This document shows positions 61,708 through 64,000 of a stretch of 64,000 bases of DNA, piece by piece; within the stretch, counting starts at the first letter, position 1, and each line of letters begins with the position of its first letter. The translations under genes and the position numbers were made by a program. Source of the stretch: SIG603 sp963611165 (lineage in GTDB: Bacteria > Bacillota > Clostridia > Oscillospirales > Acutalibacteraceae); assembly GCA_963611165.1 (NCBI GenBank), contig CAVDQG010000001.1, positions 62,001 through 126,000 of the forward strand. Reading direction: 5' to 3'. The notes beneath the pieces are model-generated. The model ran no database searches. It was not told the origin of the DNA and saw only the letters and a program-made list of their open reading frames with translations.

Positions 61708-62467
61708 ATGAAATTAAAGAAATATATTAAATCGTCTCTTATTTCGGCTGTGGCACTCTCTTTGATTTTTTCGCTGACAGCCTGTTCGTCGAACAGTATA
61801 TCCGACTCTCTTTTCTCCGACNNNNNNNNNNATTTCCCACACCGTGACGGACGATATGCCTGCCGACCCTGCGCTCAAGCTCCCAGAAATCGAGTATTTC
61901 AGCGAAATCGGCAATCAGAACGCACTTTATAATCTCGAAACAATAAGCTATTGTCCGCACACGGGAACACATATGGATGCACCTTTCCATGTTCTCAAAG
62001 ACGGCGGTACGATAGAAAGCGTTGACCCCACTGTTTTAATCGGCACTGCGTGCATTATACGGCTTGACGTTGACGGAGACTACGAAATAACCGCAGACAA
62101 TGTCAAAAGCTGGGAAAAAGAGCACGGCGAGATAAATTCGGGCGAAGCGGTGCTTTTCGATACCAACCACGACAAAATCTGGGAGAGTGACCCCGAGGAA
62201 TACATAGCAAATTACCCGCACCTCACGGAAGATTGTGCAAACTACTTAGTAGAAAAAAACGTTCGCTTTGTCGGATGCGAAGCAATCTCCCCCGACACGA
62301 GCGAGCCCGTCTGCCACAAAATTCTGCTTGGCGGCGGCGTGGAAATAGTCGAGAATGTCTGCAATCTCGACAAAGTCGAATCCGACAGATGCTATGTCAT
62401 CTCTACCTTCTCGACGGTTCAGGGAAGCACGGGAGTTTGGACAAGACTTCTTGCGTATTACAAATAA
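61708..62467 (+). CDS. Secreted lipoprotein of the cyclase (kynurenine formamidase-like) family, cut by an assembly gap
   Basis: Residues before the gap form a lipoprotein signal (KLKKYIKSSLISAVALSLIF with lipobox LTAC), then SSNSISDSLFSD. After the 10 Ns the protein resumes at 61832 with ISHTVTDDMPADP, the expected N-terminal strand of the cyclase fold. The metal motif HTGTHMDAPFH follows, then NLDKVESDRCYVISTFSTVQ near the end. Read straight across the Ns the two parts are out of frame by one base, which is expected if the gap is a placeholder. It is probably an amidohydrolase-like enzyme facing the outside of the membrane; the substrate is unknown. GAAGG lies 9 bases before ATG 61708, 11 bp after rlmD. 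Confidence 0.72.
61822..61831. other. Assembly gap (10 N)
   Basis: Ten undetermined bases inside the cyclase gene. The true length is unknown; 9 or 12 bases, or any multiple of three, would give one open frame. Confidence 0.95.
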
Positions 62468-62491
62468 AAATCAAAAGCAATACAAACATAA

Positions 62492-62528
62492 AAGCACAAG
62501 CCTTCAAACAGCTTGTGCTTAATTTTTT
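62492..62528. terminator. Terminator between the cyclase and AraC genes
   Basis: Stem AAGCACAAGC (62492-62501) with 62511-62520, 9-base loop, then AATTTTTTAC on the plus strand. It lies between convergent genes; on the minus strand TTTTATG follows, so it may serve both. Confidence 0.85.
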
Positions 62529-62556
62529 ACTCTGTTAAATTCAAGAATTATTCGCC

Positions 62557-63495
62557 TTATCCGACTTGTCCTATTGCCGAAAATTCATCCAGCTTTTTGT
62601 TAAGTGCCGAATCTTCAGAATCAAGAAAAAGTCTTTTTGTGTCGCCGACTATTTCATCGGGGCTCAGCATTGCTCTGTATTCGCTGGGACTTCTGCCCAG
62701 AGTGGAGCGGAAACGGTTCGTCATTGTCTTGAGGTCGGAAAATCCGTTTTTCAGAGCAATATCCGTAAGATTTATTTTTGTATTGGTGAGATCATTTAAC
62801 GCATGCTGGAATCGCACCCTCGTCAGATACTCGTGAAAATTTATGCCGACCATCTGCTTAAAAAGCGTCGACACATAGGTGCGGTTGTAACCCGTGTAAT
62901 CGGCAAGGTCTTCAAGAGACAGCTTCTCGTCATATCGCTCCTCGATGTAAGAAAGCAAAAGACGCATAGTCTCCCTTCTTCTGTCGTCATCATCGATAAC
63001 ATTCATCTGCTCGGGGTTAAATTCGTTGAAAAGCGTTATCAAAAGCAAAACAAGATTAGACTTTATCGAGATATACGAAAAAGGATTTTGCTCCTTTTCG
63101 GCACGAAGAATATTAGTCACATAAAAGCGAACTCGCTTGAATCTTCCCTCGTCACGGTTGCTTTCGTCAGACAAACAGCTCTTAAAGTTATAGATATAGC
63201 CTTTCTGAGAAAGAAGCTTGAAAGCATTTGCGGGAAAATGCAGAACCAGTGCTCTTGTGTTCGGCTTAAGTCTCATGGACGCATGACCTATCCCCGGCGG
63301 AACCAGAATTACGTCATTCTCATGCAAAATATAGTTCTCGTTGCCTCGGCAATATTCCTGACATCCCGAAAGAACTATGCTCAGTTCGTATTCGTCAGCG
63401 TGCCAGTGATAACGATAATTCATGATGTCGTGAGCAAAAACACGAAGGTGGATATTATCTTTGGGTAAGCTTGGTTCATAATTTGAATCAGCCAA
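62557..63495 (-). CDS. AraC family transcriptional regulator
   Basis: 312 residues from TTG 63495. The N-terminal cupin has NYRYHWHADEYELSIVLSG (near residues 24-42) and ENDVILVPPGIGH; the C-terminal pair of helix-turn-helix units has LSLEDLADYTGYNRTYVSTL and LTDIALKNGFSDLKTMTNRF, ending LGRSPSEYR. The HWH cupin pattern often binds sugars. I chose TTG 63495 because GAGGTG lies 6 bases upstream; an in-frame ATG at 63615 lies before the -35 element and cannot be translated from that promoter. The divergent transporter gene at 63907 is the likely target. Confidence 0.9.
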   Translation of the reverse strand: MADSNYEPSLPKDNIHLRVFAHDIMNYRYHWHADEYELSIVLSGCQEYCRGNENYILHENDVILVPPGIGHASMRLKPNTRALVLHFPANAFKLLSQKGYIYNFKSCLSDESNRDEGRFKRVRFYVTNILRAEKEQNPFSYISIKSNLVLLLITLFNEFNPEQMNVIDDDDRRRETMRLLLSYIEERYDEKLSLEDLADYTGYNRTYVSTLFKQMVGINFHEYLTRVRFQHALNDLTNTKINLTDIALKNGFSDLKTMTNRFRSTLGRSPSEYRAMLSPDEIVGDTKRLFLDSEDSALNKKLDEFSAIGQVG

Positions 63496-63576
63496 AATTT
63501 TCACCTCACCAAATCTAAATAATTTCCCTGTGATAAAATTTCGAATTATTTTTTCCCTGATTTTCTTTACTATCTT

Positions 63577-63605
63577 AGAATATCCGAAAAATCCCTTTAT
63601 GTCAA
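63577..63605 (-). promoter_or_regulatory. Promoter of the AraC gene
   Basis: TTGACA (63605-63600), 17-bp spacer, TATTCT (63582-63577) on the minus strand, about 80 bases before the TTG start. It argues against the longer reading of the AraC gene. Confidence 0.7.
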
Positions 63606-63615
63606 CGATTTTCAA

Positions 63616-63906
63616 AGATTTTTAGCGTATATTGTATCCTTTATACTGCATATGTAACAAAATATACTTTACTGCATTGCCGATTTTCACAGGGAAAAAA
63701 TTCGGATTTTTTAACTGCTTGTAAACTATTGTTTAACCTCGTCTTTTAAATAAATTTCTTCATCGGAAAAATAATCTGCAAAGATAGTGTGCGACAAACA
63801 AAAATACGGGTGATATTGTTATCTCACGATTTAGCCTCGCCCGGGCAGACAGACTAAAATTAAAATCAGCTATCTAACATATCTTATATAATGGTAGGAG
63901 TTTAAA
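63616..63906. other. Intergenic space between AraC and transporter genes
   Basis: 291 bp without a gene. It has an imperfect palindrome GTAAACTATTGTTTAAC (63721-63737), a possible AraC-target half-site pair, and the sequence GCCCGGGC (63840-63847) within arms TTTAG and CTAAA. No promoter for the transporter could be fixed: TATAAT at 63887-63892 is too close to the ribosome site to be useful. Confidence 0.3.
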
Positions 63907-64000
63907 ATGAACACACAAATGATAATTTGTATGGTTATCTTTGCACTCACATTAATCAGCTACATGTTAAACAAAATTCCCATGTGGCTCACTGCAATGA
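63907..64000 (+). CDS. Membrane transporter, 5' end only
   Basis: 31 residues are visible before the window ends: MNTQMIICMVIFALTLISYM, then LNKIPMWLTAM. One hydrophobic helix followed by Lys-Ile-Pro-x-Trp-Leu-Thr-Ala resembles the first segment of SLC13/CitT- or ArsB-type carriers. AGGAG lies 6 bases before the ATG. It is divergent from the AraC gene, a usual regulator-target arrangement. The family call is tentative because so little is visible. Confidence 0.55.
   Translation, partial: MNTQMIICMVIFALTLISYMLNKIPMWLTAM

Noticed and set aside
63887..63892. TATAAT as the transporter promoter
   Set aside because: The start would fall on the ribosome site and no -35 is found at 16-18 bp.

Overview
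The window looks like a contig from an anaerobic gut or rumen Clostridia, most likely near Ruminococcaceae/Oscillospiraceae. The reasons are strong AGGAGG-type ribosome sites, vegetative promoters of the TTGACA-17-TATAAT kind, a teichoic-acid-like phosphotransferase, a domain-permuted GH3 beta-glucosidase of the Ruminococcus/Butyrivibrio kind, and gut glycosidases (GH29 fucosidase, GH2 beta-glucuronidase). This is inference; there is no rRNA or other phylogenetic marker to confirm it. A run of 10 Ns at 61822-61831 marks a draft assembly. No tRNA, rRNA, CRISPR array, insertion sequence or prophage was seen.

Layout. 1-2100 (minus): serC and the start of serA (serine synthesis from 3-phosphoglycerate), preceded by a good promoter, a serine-rich leader peptide and a three-way alternative hairpin that ends in an intrinsic terminator. 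This is a classical ribosome-mediated attenuator. 2193-5153 (minus): a one-polypeptide MacB/FtsX-type ABC transporter with its own promoter and terminator. 5268-31251 (minus): a co-directional surface polysaccharide operon of 19 genes, running from the initiating phosphoglycosyl transferase (31058) to the Wzz-like chain-length protein (6801). It holds UDP-sugar dehydrogenase, GT2 and GT4 transferases, two candidate polymerases, a flippase, a CDP-glycerol-type phosphotransferase, a hexapeptide acyltransferase, two ATP-grasp ligases with a GNAT, an SDR/cytidylyltransferase/aldolase triad, and three large membrane proteins, two of which are tandem paralogues.

31331-39570 (minus): a housekeeping run of MsbA-like ABC transporter, murD, rnr, nagA, a zinc-ribbon membrane protein and a stand-alone FHA protein. 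39580-42256 (plus): a possible 26-codon ORF and the permuted GH3. 42263-42860 (minus): a glyoxalase-type protein with a clear promoter and a palindromic operator. 42950-43060: an intergenic hairpin-rich repeat. 43271-51515 (minus): recD2, comF, a divergent MreB-like gene, and a 1359-residue secreted GH25 muramidase with repeated surface domains. 51711-52972 (plus): a lipoprotein.

52997-56951 (minus): GH29 fucosidase, tldD and tldE in one operon, divergent from a GH2 beta-glucuronidase (57061-58896, plus). 59034-62467 (plus): a 2-hydroxyacid dehydrogenase, rlmD-type methyltransferase and a lipoprotein cyclase cut by the assembly gap. Between the first two lies a probable ~104-nt small RNA on the minus strand (60075-60178) with an exposed C-rich stretch. 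62557-63605 (minus): an AraC regulator, divergent from a membrane transporter truncated by the window end.

The two observations I would follow first are the serine attenuator at 1892-2085 and the candidate C-rich small RNA at 60075-60213. The aldolase/cytidylyltransferase/SDR triad and the ATP-grasp pair in the polysaccharide locus are the best candidates for unknown chemistry.
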